Assembly: GCF_000204055.1 (NCBI RefSeq)
Contig: NW_006768766.1
Coordinates: 3,523,827-3,587,826 of the forward strand
Length of the DNA: 64,000 nucleotides
Direction: 5' to 3'
DNA from: Melampsora larici-populina 98AG31
Lineage: Eukaryota; Basidiomycota; Pucciniomycetes; Pucciniales; Melampsoraceae
In this document: positions 1-12,290 of the stretch, piece after piece
Numbering within the stretch: position 1 is the stretch's first letter
Layout: every line of letters begins with the position of its first letter
Program-made: the position numbers and the translations under genes
The notes under the pieces: generated by a model
Seen by the model: only the letters and a program-made list of their open reading frames with translations
What the model was told of the DNA's origin: nothing
Databases searched by the model: none

Positions 1-725
1 TTCATATGAATATCTTTCTAAAAATTGATCAAGTGAAAAAATTTGAACTAACACATCCTCAGTGCCAAGAATCCAATCTACCTATCCAAAAAAACTTATA
101 AATCCCTCATATCTCAATCATACAGCAATAAATCTTCAGATTTTGATTGAAATGTATTGTTAATACTCTTGCGGATGATCCATTCCTCAAATATCTTAGC
201 ATAGTCTATTGAAATAGGGGGTTTTGGAGGAGAAGATGCTACAATTCCCACCAGGTGGATTACATATGGAAACCATATGTTTTGTCCCAATCACAAGCCA
301 AGCAAGCATCCCTGAGCTAATCAGGGTTAGGTTTAAGGGTACTTAAACCAATAAATCACCTCAAACTTGTACTGTAAATATTTTCCAGGTGACATCTTAT
401 ACTACACAGAATATATGTGGTTCAATCTAGCAAAATCTAGATGGTTTCATAGACATGTAGTCCTGATAATAAAAGAATAAAAACATGAATAAAAACATGA
501 ATACAAGTAACTTATTATTTGCACTTGCCCTTAAGCCTTTGTTTCCCCCAAATCCAGAGGCCACAAATGGACCAAATAGTAGCAATTTCAAAAAGATCCA
601 TAAAATAGTACATTTTGAATTTAAGTCTCTGCACTACCTCACAATATTGATTTCTACACTCCCTTGTTTGTCCCCTAGGTTCTTAATCACCCTTCAGCCT
701 ATTTGTAGTCTCCAAGATCACATTG
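1..725. other. AT-rich stretch, no gene recognised
   Basis: No reading frame here looks like a conserved protein. The only open frame (485-742, +) is short, starts in a repeated ATGAATAAAAAC context and runs into the inverted repeat that follows. I see no splice pattern or domain. Confidence 0.5.
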
Positions 726-728
726 TAC

Positions 729-907
729 AGCCGTATTCATGATTGATGAACACTCAAAAAAACTTTCCAAATGTTTTGAAAAAACTATTTGAATAATCAC
801 AGGAAAACTGTGGTGATTAATGATCTTTGCTGTACCTGTATTCACAATTAGCTGTGATTATTCAAAAAGTTTTTCTTTCAAATGTTCATCAATCATGAAT
901 ACAGCTG
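729..907. repeat. Inverted repeat, MITE-like hairpin
   Basis: The left arm (about 729-755) reads AGCCGTATTCATGATTGATG and the right arm (about 880-907) is its reverse complement with one mismatch over about 23 bases. A second pair of inner arms shares the core TTGAATAATCACAG. The spacer is about 125 bp. The fold suggests a small non-autonomous element or foldback. No target-site duplication was identified. Confidence 0.55.
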
Positions 908-953
908 TATGGGCACATCATCCTTTTTGAAAATGATGCTTGGTGAATCATGT

Positions 954-1880
954 AGGTCTGTGTGGATCCCAAGAGCCTGGCATGTGCACTCCCTTTTTTT
1001 GTTCCCACAATATTGGAGTCAATAGGCAAAGGTGATTCAGCAAGGTATAAACATGTAATGAGTAATAAAAAACATGTTACAAGCTCATTACATATGATTT
1101 ACATATGCAAAATAATACATAGGTCTGTGCAGATCCCAGGAACCTGGTATATGCACTCCCTTTCTTTTTGTCCCCACAGTATTGATTCAACATGAAACAA
1201 GTAATAAATAATTTGGTACAAGTTCATTACACTTGAGTTGCATACAGAATGGGGCACTTCAACAATAGTATTCACAGGAAGAAAATAAAAGAATACATTC
1301 AGGTCTGTGTGGATACCAGGAAACTGGTATTTTCACTCCCTCTTTTTTACTATTCCCACAAAATTAAGCAAGGCATCAACATGAAACAAGTTGCAGATGA
1401 CTTGTTACAAGCTGGTTACATATGATATACATATGTAATGTGGCACCTTGACAATAGTAACCAGAGGCAGAAATCAAAAGAACAACTGAATATGAAGCAA
1501 TGTAGAAAAATACACCTTGTGCGCTATACATTTGTGTAAATCAAAAATTACATGTATTTCATTGTATGTATGTATGGTTTACATGTTCTTTTGTTCTCAT
1601 TGCTACATGTAATGATTGGATTACATGTAGGTTTTCAACATTTAATGAGTTATTACATTTGCACGGAAGGTGATCTACCACTGAGTATATTTAATTATAT
1701 CTTTCCCTTGTTACTTCACCATTTCCAACTATATGAAGTCTGGATCATCACAAGAACAAGCCCAAAGGCTTATGTACCGGTAGATATCTTTATCAATGAT
1801 GGCTATTGAACTGCTTCAGGTCTGTGAGGTTACCAGAAACAAAGAGACCTGGTATTTGCACTGCTGTATGTTTTTCACAG
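954..1880. repeat. Diverged direct-repeat block
   Basis: A unit opening AGGTCTGTG, followed by a variable ACC or ATCCCA word, CTGGTAT and then GCACTCCCTTT, recurs at 954, 1121, 1301 and, more degenerate, 1818. The first three are spaced 167 and 180 bp apart. Each is followed by an AT-rich tail with ACATGTAA and ACATATG words. It looks like an old tandem array. The short open frames over it (962-1195, 1552-2041) are not convincing genes. Confidence 0.6.
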
Positions 1881-3880
1881 CTCCTGATATTGAGATGCTA
1901 CCACTGATTTACTCAATGTTGGAACTCTTAGAAAAGTTGCTCCCAATTTTTCCTTTACCAAAAGAAACTTTCAACATGGTGTCAAAACTAGAGTGCAGGA
2001 AACACAAAAGGGCTAATTTTTACAGTTATGTCAACCCGTGATTGACACTTCCCTCTCATTTCTGATTGTGTAGAAGAATGTCTTCCCAAACTGCAGTCTC
2101 ACCAGATCAATGTGGCATGATTTTACCCTGAAAAAAGATCACATGTAAATGCCTTGTGGGTACATACACTCCTATATCCAAACCTAAATCCTTTGCTCTT
2201 TTACGTGTTTCGGGACTTGAGTTTCATGTACCCATACAAGAAGTATTAAAGTTGCATTTGGAAAACTCTTTTGAATCTAATGAAATATAATCTTTTGAAC
2301 CTCCTAAAATCCTTCTTGCATCTTGACCGGAAAGAAATTCTTCATAGATAAGCTTCTGATATATACAAGATGGGCAATTTACAGCAATTTACGCAACAAC
2401 TTGCTTAATTGATCACTTGAATGTTATTTATAAGTACAAGGAATTAGACCGGCCAGTTATGTAAAACTCGAAAAATCTTTAGGGGAAAATGCATAAGCCA
2501 CATTTTACATTTGAATTATGACAAGCAGAAAAGATCTGAAAATCAATATGATTTGTCTCATTAAACTACTATCTTCTGAGAAGTAAAACGGCAAGTGAGA
2601 ACACAACCTTCTGATGATCATGTGAGATGATAGAGATCAATAAGGATAACGAGGAGGCATCTGACAACACAAATTATTAGGCATTGGGCGAGGTTTTTTT
2701 TTAAAAAAATTTTTGGTTGCTGAGACCCATTCAAATGTAGTTCAGATTCCTCGGATTCCTGAGTAGCCATTGCTGACATAATATCAAAGCCACCAAAAGC
2801 ACAGAAAAAAAAAAAATTTGTTTTGCTTTGCAAAAATTTTCTAAAATTTTATCTGGCGTAGAGCATCCTTGCTTAATCTGTAAAAGCCACAAGCCCCAAT
2901 TACGCCACAAAAGAAGACTTTCAGACATTTCACAGATACCATACCCCGGGTCCCCCATTCTGAATCTACCCGGGTATCCCCTATCGGCTGTGATCCGATG
3001 ATTGCTTGGTTGACCTCAGCTGTATCTTCCGGCCCCTGGCGGTTGATCCAAACACATCGCGGGTGCTGAGCCAAACGTGTGGTGGTCTGTTTGGTCCCTC
3101 CCTCGCCCTCAGGTGGAAAGGCCTGAAACTCGTGAGAGTGAATTCCAAATCTCAGCTCATGGGTGCAATCATATCGGATGCGTAGAAAAATACTGACATG
3201 ACCGTGACCGACTTGTTCAATTTGTTTTGAGATTGGATTGATAACACTGCAGGCGAAGAGCAGGAAGCTCAAAGACCAGAGTCAAGCGGTCATTGGACTG
3301 AGTAAAGTAATAATCAACCCCAAAAAGGTGACCCGGCAAGGTGACAGGTCTCTCTCCAACCTCTGTGAAACTCACAGTCTAACTCGATTCCGCAATCTTC
3401 GACTTACTTCGTGAGGCGTACCGCTTGTTGGTCAAGAAAATAAAAAAAAAGACGAAAATTTCGCCCAATGCCTATTATCAAGAAGATTGACTGCAGAAGA
3501 GAAGAACACAGGTGTAGTCGTGAAGAGGAATAATTCTGAAAGACCAGACCCCTATGCATCCATTCTATTAAAAACAGAGCAATAAATGAAGGGATGTAGG
3601 GCACTGCAGTGTGAAGAAGTCACTAATACTATGCTCTTTCCTTTTGGAGGTGGGGTCATTTGTTCTGATAACATCAATTGAATACATAGATCATGACTAT
3701 GTACGTACATCTTTGCCCCTCTACCTTGATTGTATCATTATCAAAATTACCCATTTTCAAAGAGTGGACAAGTACATACATACATAGATAATTTTGTGAA
3801 TCATCATCTTGATATATAAAGCAAAGATGATTTGATTTTCTCATCTTTCAACTACTGCCAAATTTATATATTTCTTAGGA
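1881..3880. other. Non-coding or uncertain stretch with one possible minus-strand exon
   Basis: The longest frame is 2841-3272 on the minus strand (143 residues). Its first ~110 residues have ordinary protein composition, with His, Arg and Gly-rich segments, and it could end at a donor near 2947, but I recognise no family. The frames at 2618-2958 and 3404-3604 (-) are low-complexity or shadows. Confidence 0.3.
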
Positions 3881-3881
3881 G

Positions 3882-4927
3882 ATGTCTTGTCCATTCCATA
3901 GTCCAATCTTTCTGCCAACTTACATTCACCAATTCATTTCTAATGATGTTGATGATAAACCAAAGTTTGATCATGAACTCTTTCTAAATGACGCCACCAC
4001 CTCCCAAGTTTTAGAGATGATTCAGTTGTTCTGTCCCCAAATCAGATTTAGTTCAGAGGCAGAAGATGATAATTTGCTTTTACACAACGTATTTCACAAA
4101 ATGATAGCCCCCCATCTTTCTACTTTGATCATTCCGGAAGCTCTCAAGCACAATCAAAACTACTTTCGAGCGTTCATCAACTTTCCAACCTTTGAGACCG
4201 GAGACATGTTGATTACTCCTAGTACTGTTATTGACTCTAGCCGCATTTTGACGTTCAACTGTCTTATTTTCTGCTACCTCAAGCAAGGTCAACATCGTAT
4301 TGCAGCCGACAACCTTACAAATTTTGTTAAGACTCACAGGTATCTCAACGAATATGAAATCTCGGCCATTGATTCTGCTTACAAGGACGCTCTAGAGGGC
4401 CTTAACGAATCCGTTGGCTTTATTCAGAACTCTCACCAGGAGATTGAGGGGATTGGCTTACAAATAATTGACTCTGGGATATCACAGACCCACCGCCAAG
4501 ACCTCCAGCTTCGTCTTGAAAGTGCAACCGCGAAATTACAATATAGACAGAAGACATTTGATACCATTGTCCAGGGTGTGGGATTCATCCGAGCGTTATC
4601 AGAACATCACCAGTAAGTCATATAAATTGATCACTATCTCCAATGATTATTCTTCCCTTCTTTGGTGTAACTATTCTGATTTATAATAACAATCACATAG
4701 AAAATTGAGTTCGGAATATCAACTCAAAGCTTCTGAAGTATCTTGAATAATCCTTCCATATTCTACGTCATTGTACGGCATCATTCTGGTAAGACATGGA
4801 TCCTATCTCGGAATTGGTGATTATAACATCAACTCATCACATGATTATCTTCAAAACTAAAAATCACAGGTTTGATTTGCTACATAGCGGCTTCATACCA
4901 GTTGCAGCTGGCTCAATGCCGTCGTAG
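3882..4927 (+). CDS. Unknown protein, probably two exons
   Basis: The first exon (3882-4612) is a clean 244-codon frame of ordinary composition. It ends exactly at a consensus donor, GTAAGT at 4613. Splicing to an acceptor at 4868-4869 keeps the glutamine codon and adds 18 residues before a TAG at 4925-4927, about 262 residues in all. Without splicing the frame stops at 4614-4616. The protein has a central hydrophobic/aromatic stretch (about residues 95-140) and a polar, probably helical C-terminal half rich in Glu, Gln, Leu and Ala, possibly a coiled coil. There is no signal peptide. I recognise no domain; it may be a lineage-specific rust protein. The start was chosen as the first ATG of the frame, just after an AT-rich leader. 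That it is a gene is fairly likely; the second exon is an inference. Confidence 0.5.
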
Positions 4928-5790
4928 CAGCTACCCTATATGTATTGACCGTTTTACTTCATCACCTTCTACGTCCGATGGACTATCCGGGCTTTTTAAA
5001 TTCATCAGCTCTTGTCTTCAGGTAACATAGATATATGTAGTCATTGCCAATCTGGTTACTTGCAAGTTTCTTATGTTTCTCTTGTCATTCTAAACTTTTC
5101 AAATTCTTCTGAATGACAGCAAAAATTGAAATTGTTTCAGCAATGGAAAAGTTTTCCCTGGCATAACACTATTCTAGTCTTAAAGATGAATGTCAAAAAT
5201 CGGATATTAGTTGTGCAATCTATCTATACCATTAGGCTTCCAATAATTTAAGAGAAACTACAGATGATAATTTTTTGTGCTAGATCAATCAAGAAGCCAT
5301 GCTGATTGCCGCTTAAGAGATTTGGTTTTTGAAAGTCTGGTGTCAGTGATCATACAATCTGTCTGATGTATTTTTACTTTTGTTTGATTACCTGACTATA
5401 TTTTCTGGAAGCCGATTGCTCTCTGGCCAATTAATTGAGTTTTCTAAAACAAAGGATTACCTAAAAACAAAAAGAAAAAGAGCTAAAGATAATTCATGTG
5501 TTGATCTGAAAGAACAAAATATGATTTGAAAAGAAAAAAGATGGTTGTGAGATGGCTGTAGGCTTAATGAATAGTAGCTAAGTGACCTGGGATAAATGAG
5601 GCCTGGTAAAGCTGGGAACTTGATCAAAAAGGTTTTTTATTGTATCAGCCCAAACGATTTTTGAAGATGATGAGAGATGTAATATTCGAACACTATCGAA
5701 TGTCGACAAGCACATTAGTGAGTTTTCAAACATATGACGCCAAATGAATAAAAAATTAGTTACCTTGAATCAAGTCACTCAACTATCACC
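4928..5790. other. Intergenic, nothing recognised
   Basis: AT-rich with stops in all frames. An acceptor-like and a donor-like sequence near 5022 could belong to a longer version of the upstream gene, but no coding signal is visible. Confidence 0.4.
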
Positions 5791-5795
5791 TTTCT

Positions 5796-6384
5796 TTGCA
5801 TTTGGTTTCTCCACATGAGCGCATGATTTCAGAATCTCTGACCATGCAAGCTGCCATACGAGAAACTGAATCTGGGAAGACTGTGGAAATTAAAAAGGTT
5901 GTTCAAGTCAGTTGTCTGATAAACAAAGCCAAAGTTGGAACATTTTCACAAACCTTGAGTATCTGCATCGACCATCAAACAAATCTCATGATGACCAGGG
6001 CTAACACCAGTGATTCTCCAAATCAAATTCACGGATTCATAATCAAATCATTCATTCGTTCATCAAACATCAATTTTTGTGAAAAACTCATCAATAAGAC
6101 TTGTGAATCTCTTTTACCTCAATTACCTGATTTAGAACCATTTGGTTCATTTGGATTTCCTACTTTTGCAATCAAAATCATCAGTACCCTTTGTCGTTTG
6201 GACGCAGTTTGATGAATGCAGGTTGTGCATCATTTTGGTTGAGGAGGAGCAGAACGGCCTAGAGCAGCTATCAATCCAGGTCCGCGAGGATGCCGATGTG
6301 TTTGATTATCATTTTCTTCAATCTCTGGAGTGGTTATATGAACAAGAGTCTGCTCGGCGAGGAAGATCATATGTTGGATTCTGA
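5796..6384 (+). pseudogene. Unknown coding region, apparently frameshifted
   Basis: Two overlapping plus-strand frames (5796-6212 and 6142-6384) both have convincing composition. The first gives a 138-residue start with mixed polar and hydrophobic sequence. The second gives an acidic C-terminal tail containing an EDADVFDYHF-type segment. They fit one protein if a frame change or a very short intron lies between about 6142 and 6212. No family is recognised. It could also be two exons of an ordinary gene whose boundary I cannot place. Confidence 0.3.
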
Positions 6385-6399
6385 TTGACAAGTGCTACT

Positions 6400-8550
6400 G
6401 AGCCATCGAAAACTGCTGAACCCGTCTTACTCAATCCAACGCGACCACGTTCATCAGCTTGTATTGCAGCTGCATGATTTCAATAATTGTAAAGTCAATG
6501 AGATGGACCAATGGGAGCTCGATCAGGTCGAACTAAGGATTTCTTAGATTAGCGGCAAGTGAATCAGGCGACATCGTGATGTGGAAATCAAGCTGACATA
6601 TATTCCATGGCATGTCTTGGGTCAAGGCAATAGTTAGTTTCTTCCAAAACAGGCACCAATCTCGTCTCGACCTCGAAGTAAGTAGCAAGGTTCTTCGAGG
6701 CAATCTGAGCACTTTAGTTCATTGTGGTGTATCAGTCAAAGAAAAAGATTGATGAAATTTGTGACCAAGGCTCAGGTGACTAACCTCGCGCCCATCACAA
6801 CATTTGAACCAGGCTTGTACAACAATTCCAGCAGCTCTATGTCGTTCTTGCCCATTTTTTATCATACATAAGCCACCCAACAACACGCCTTTCGAAGCCT
6901 TTGTCTCCACTTTGCCGTAGATAAATTTGAATATTGTTCGGTACTTCTGAGCGTGGGAGGGGGCTTGCTCGCCAAATTTGTGGGATCAATTTGGCAACGT
7001 CTGAGGAGAACACTTGAATATATGAGATGAAGCATACGGTTTCTGAAGAAAGTACCTTAACGTATGAAATTAGAAACAAACTTGTGAATCCGTAAAGTCA
7101 TGAGACTCGCGATTCGAGTCATCAAAGCCTTCGGGGTATGCTTGCATAAGGCGCCAGTGGACGTCGCCATACATTATATCTTCTTGGCTGCTGGGTTTTG
7201 ACATATCTCTACATTTTTTCTTGACATCTTCTTGACAGAGTAGCCTGCTTGGAATGAAGATAAAAAGTGAAAACCCCCAGACATGATATACCTGTGGTAA
7301 TACAGCTCTACATGTACATGCTGTACAATGCAAAGCAAGTGGTGTAGCTAGTAAGAATTGCAAACAGATATTTCATAAGTAAGTCTGAGTTACTCGACCT
7401 TGTTGATGGAAAGCTAAAAAAACATGGCTGCATACTTACCACACGATTCCGGAAGCCGTGATATTGAAAGGTGAATACGCTTCATGCCGGGCCTACTTAC
7501 AGTATTGTCAGATAATTGCCTCTGATTCTAGTTTTCTGTATATTCTTGACAAGCTAACCTGATCAAGGGCCATGCTTGTGTTGTACGGAGCACCAGGGAT
7601 GTAATGATAGAAAATTTGAGTATTTGAATGGGATGATTATAGAGGCCAATGGTCATGGATATTATTCACATCCCCGAATTGATTAAATACACCTGATATG
7701 ATGAAACCGCCATCAGTTTTATGAAGGGGGCAAAAAGAAACAGACTAAAGATTAACCTCATCTTTTGATAGGCAAATAGGATGTGGATCTAATGTTTAAC
7801 GCAAACGAGAGATGCGCCATCCGTTAATAGATTTACTTCTGTCTGTCAACTGTAGGGCTTGTAGGACCGAAATTTTTACGCTGTGAGAAGTATAAGGCTT
7901 TAGACATCATCCCAATTGTTTTCAATAAAAGAAGTCAGTTGTCCAGATACATGACATTGAACAGCATAGAGATCATAAAGGATGATCCAAGTCAATGATG
8001 TGCTGGTCTTGATTTTCACACAAGGGTTCAAAGATGCTATCCTTCAAATATCGCCATTGTCCACAAATCAGACAAATCAATTTCAAAGTGGTGAATGAGT
8101 CCCTAGACCGTTTATCCACTGAGTCGATATTTCGTCATAACCAATCTCATCCCAATGAAGAGGAATAATTAGATATCATCATCTGAATGAGGTGACACGC
8201 TGCTAATTTTGATATGATCGAGTTAATCACCTGCCGAAAGGTTTAGCAAAATGAGACTCCAAAGCAAGTTCCTCTTCTCGGCGATTTGATTTTTCAAGCT
8301 CCTTCAATCGTTATGAAAATCTCGTGGGTTCTCGTATGTGTATCTCGTTCATAACTTCAAGAATGATGTTTTCTTTTGTCTGGACTTAAATATAATGGTT
8401 GAGCAGGGCGAGCGCCAAAGGAGGCATTCAACCCAAAAAGCCCAGCCTTCACACTGGGCAGATGTAGTATTTTTCCCAAGTGAAAAATGATTGACCTGAA
8501 GGACAAACAAAATTGAAAAAGGTAGAATTCTGAATTCATTTTGTGTGTGC
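6400..8550. other. Stretch without a confident gene
   Basis: Several minus-strand frames overlap at 6719-7363. The longest (7070-7363, 97 residues) opens with a hydrophobic, Cys/Ala-rich leader that could be a signal peptide, so a small secreted protein is possible but unsupported. From 7380 to 8550 I see no coding pattern. Confidence 0.3.
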
Positions 8551-8559
8551 ATTAACACT

Positions 8560-8690
8560 GCATTTTACTGCATTGATGCTGCATTTTTCCACATGAATGG
8601 TGCATTAATAGTGCATTTTTATGCATTAACACAGCATTTTTAATCATTTTGACATTAATTTTAATCATTTTGCATGGTGGAAAAATACTA
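8560..8690. repeat. Short imperfect tandem repeat of TGCATTAA/GCATTTTT words
   Basis: Seven or more imperfect copies of a TGCATT core spaced 12-20 bp apart (for example TGCATTAACACTGCATTTT), followed by two copies of TTTTAATCATTTTG. It explains the low-complexity Met-His-Lys reading frame on the minus strand. Confidence 0.6.
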
Positions 8691-8869
8691 CATCTGCACA
8701 GTGTCAGCAAGTCCGAAATCAACTCCGACATCAACTGGACCGTTTCACAAGATCCGGTCAATGCATTGAGATGTCGGATGTCCCTGTACCGCTGTGGATG
8801 TTTGATATACATTTGAATGAATTTGTGTAATGTATTTGCCAAAAGATAATTGAAGTTGGTCACTTGTTA

Positions 8870-10891
8870 TTACACCACAGAGGCGTCTTGGCCGGCTACA
8901 GGCGGTCATGGCAGGCCAGCGGCAGACCGCCAGCGCTTGCATAGGGGCAGGCCGTCTTCAGATGGCCCTCACGCAAGACGTCTGCCAGGCGCCTGCTGCC
9001 CTCGCCTGCAGGCCGCCTGTAATCCGGCTTTCGACGGTCAGCTGGCTTGAGGGCCTGACACATCCGCCGGTTTTTTTTAGCTCTCGGTCTTGCTTTCCCC
9101 GTCACTTGCAGGCATTTGGATATCGGTCGGGTGATATCGGGCTCTTGGGTGGGCTCAGCTCAGCTCAGGGCACACAAATTTGACAAATCATACATTTGAT
9201 TTCACAGCCACAGTCGGTTATCTACAAGTCAGATACAATTCTAATACAAGCCTGATGAGAGAGAGGAGATCCAGAACCCAAGAAAGAAGAACAAATCTTG
9301 AAGAAAAACTAATTGTCAACAACGTATTGTAATACTGATAATGTTGGATTAGTTTTGTCATTTAAAGATTGGTTTCCAATTGAATGGATTGGCCATTCAC
9401 TGCTGGCTTCTAGCTTGCGGTCAGGTTAAATCCTGGCGGACTCGTATTCGCCCCGCCTCCAGGCATTCGCACTATACCAAAATCAACCATCAACATACGT
9501 GCGATCTTTGTTATAGATGATTTGGTAAAATCTGGATCAAAAAGGTAGTCAGCATGATTATCATTGCATGCATATATATGTACAAACTTACTCGGTAGTA
9601 TCGTTCCACTTCAATCACACCTTTACTTGTGGAGAACAATCTGAGAGATAATTACACTGTGTGTCTTTTCGCTTTGTACCACGTTTGAGATTGTTGGAAG
9701 AAGTAAGTCTTTGAGGATCATTAGCGGTAGAAATAGCTGTCCCAATGAAATCATAATATCTTCAAAAAACTAAAGATGAAACAAAGACATCTGTCAGTAA
9801 ATAATGCTAACGTTCTTTGTTTTCAAGAAGCAGTTTTATACTATACAAACCATGATGGCTCTACCATTCAATCAACTAGCTTGACACATCCAATGAGTGT
9901 AGAGTTTTTTTAGTGAAATCGATTCAGTGAAACTTGAGGAAATGTTTAATTAACATACTGGATGGTTTAAATCAGCTAAATAACAAGCTTTGTGAGAAGT
10001 TTATTGTGTTGTGGGTCTTGTAATTGAAGTCATGAATGGCATTTTGAATGGTTCTGATTTGAGAGTTGATCGGACTAGTCAAGTGAGAGTGATTGAAATA
10101 AACTATATGATGTGATTGATTCACCCTTACTGCTTCTTTCACAAATGAGTACCGAGTTAACATTATCGGAAGGAGTTTGAAAACCTTGAAACGAACAACA
10201 AGGTCTAACGTCTTAAAACGATTGAAATGTTCTTCTTGAAGTTGAAGTGGAAGATACATGACCTGTTCCCATGGGAGTAGCTGATGGACCTTCAAAGAGA
10301 AATTGTACTTGAACAATTCGAATCCATCGTGACTTGTGGAACTGTAGATTGACTGTTTAACTGTAGCATGAAGGAAGTGACTGATTGACCGTCGTATGCA
10401 TTCACGTAATGGAAGGAAGAGGGGGAGAACAGACACTTACCGAGATTGCAGGGTGAATCTGCGTGTTTCAAATGTTCTAGAGCGCGACAAGGTTGAATCA
10501 AACAGGCCCTTTTTTGGAGTGGAAAAAGGGCTTTGAAAATTTTTCCTTTTCAAATAGGAGGCCAGGGACGAACTTGTGACACTTGACCTGACAGATCTCT
10601 GGAGTTGCACACTTTGCAACTTGAGTGTTTGTGGTTGGCGTCTGGCGGCGGTCTCTTGGCCTTTTGCACGCGGATTTCTGCCGCGTGAAGGATGCCCGGC
10701 GGCAGGCTGCATATTGCTGGTCTACAGGCTGCTCCTCAATCACAATTTTCGACAGAATTGCTTGCCAGAAGTATGGCCGACTGCAGGCCGCCTATCGGTG
10801 GCCCGCAGTTGGTCTACAGGCCATTTTTTTCTCAGACCAATCTCAGACAACTTCAGGCCAATTTCTGACAAAAAGGCCTCCCGTGGTGTAA
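8870..10891. mobile_element. GC-rich terminal-inverted-repeat DNA element, about 2.0 kb
   Basis: TTACACCAC at 8870-8878 is matched by its reverse complement GTGGTGTAA at 10883-10891. GAGGC and GGAGGC follow just inside each end. Both ends carry 200-300 bp of GC-rich subterminal sequence built from GGCCTG(C/T)AG and CGGCAG words (8885-9070 and 10600-10860), in sharp contrast to the AT-rich interior and flanks. Subterminal repeats of this kind are typical of several DNA transposon superfamilies. The interior has a minus-strand frame (9972-10436, 154 residues) that I cannot assign to a transposase, so the element is probably non-autonomous. No clear target-site duplication was found, so the exact ends are tentative. 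Confidence 0.5.
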
Positions 10892-10906
10892 CAGATAGGA
10901 ATGTTA

Positions 10907-11800
10907 GGGCCCGTTTGGTCCCGCTGATCAGATACTATCTGATGAAATTTCACACCAAAAGTGTTACATACTGTCAGATAGTATCTCGGTCCAATCTCGA
11001 CCAAAAAGTGAAAACCAGATCGATGTTCGGTTCCAGTATTTGGGGTCAATATCTGATCAACAAGATCAAGATATTTGACCAGATAGAGATAGAGCCTTGA
11101 GGCTGTATCTCGGCCCTCTATCTCTATCTGCCCCTCCCTCATCGTCGTTGATCATCCACTTCTCTCTCCACATCTCATTATCAACACATACCCTTTTCAT
11201 GTCGCCTCTTGATAGCTTTCAATCCTTTGCTCAGCTTTGTCATGACCTGGCGACTTATTCAACCATTTCTCTCCTTGTTTTTTCTTTTTTGTTTCTTTTG
11301 TCTCTTTTTCTTTTCTTTTCTTTATTTGTTTTGTTTTGTTTGTTTCCGTTTGTTTTGTTTGTTTCCGCTTTTTTCCTCTTGTTTTCCTATTCTTTTTTTC
11401 TTTATTCATGTTCTTGATACCCCTCTATTCCACAGCCTGGATCATGTATGTGTCTCCAAACAAACAATTAATTGATATTATTACTTGTGTTATTATCACA
11501 CTCATTGCACGAGTTCCCTACGATGAGGTTTTGTTGAAGCGAGAGAACGATGAAGGTCATGGATGACCATTTTAGAGGTTTGGATGAGATAGAGAGCAAA
11601 GATGCAGCTTGGAGATTGTTGTTACCGAACAGCAATATGATCTTGAAGGGGTCAACAGACACCTGTTGACCTTTTTCAGATTGCTGTTTGGTAGTTTTCA
11701 TCCCTGAGATACCAAAATCTCGATGTGCCCCTCGAGATAGGGGCAAATTGAAATTTGGCTTTCAGGTCAGATAATATCTGAAAAGGGACCAAACGGGCCC
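10907..11800. mobile_element. PIF/Harbinger-type (Tourist-like) MITE, 894 bp
   Basis: The terminal inverted repeats open GGGCCCGTTTGGTCCC at 10907 and end with the reverse complement at 11800. They are bordered by a TTA target-site duplication (10904-10906 and 11801-11803). The repeats extend inward: both ends carry a CAGATA(2 nt)ATCTGA motif. A GGGCCYGTTTGG start with a 3-bp TWA-type duplication is the known signature of Harbinger/Tourist elements. The interior has a long T-rich tract (about 11270-11410) and no transposase, so it is non-autonomous. Confidence 0.8.
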
Positions 11801-11814
11801 TTAAAATAACAGGA

Positions 11815-12290
11815 CTTACATTACATGTGCATCTGACGGGTCGGATTCTTTTTCTATGAAAGGATGATTTCGAATTGACTTCATCAGTCGATTCACTTCT
11901 TCTTTACCATCTTCTTCATCCATTTCATTTCCTCTAAGTCTACTCACAAACTTCTTTAGTTGATTCATCAAATAGTAATTTTTCAGGCCCTCCCTCTCCA
12001 CCCTTTTACTTTTATTGGTTTGGTTGCTGTGGGGTATTATTTCATTTTTGAGTGATAGGGGTTTTGATTATTAGTTATTTCGTATTTTTAGATTTTTATA
12101 GTCAGCTTTTATACAGAATTATTCATTTTTATCCTCATTAGGCTTTAATTTCACATTTGTTAGCGTATCATTCTTAGTGTGACGCTGTACATTTGTTGTT
12201 CCGCTGGCCACCCCGTGGGGTGTTAGGTTAGGATTGGATTTGAAATTTACCGTCCCTTGGTCTGCGTACTAAGGGACTTTTTGCCACACC
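11815..12290. repeat. Dispersed repeat related to 53110-53600
   Basis: Starts near ACATGTGCATCTGACGGGTC and ends near CCGCTGGCCACCCCGTGGGG. Both landmarks recur in the same order and orientation at about 53122 and 53570, with a T-rich, diverged body between them. It abuts the Harbinger-type MITE. The class of element is unknown. Confidence 0.45.

Noticed and set aside
8850..9183. Overlapping frames on both strands at 8850-9183
   Set aside because: GC-rich subterminal repeats of the 8870-10891 element keep all frames open; composition is Ala/Gly/Arg/Pro repeats.
11097..11475. Several long overlapping plus-strand frames
   Set aside because: They lie in a T-rich tract of the Harbinger-type MITE and encode Phe/Leu/Ser low complexity only.
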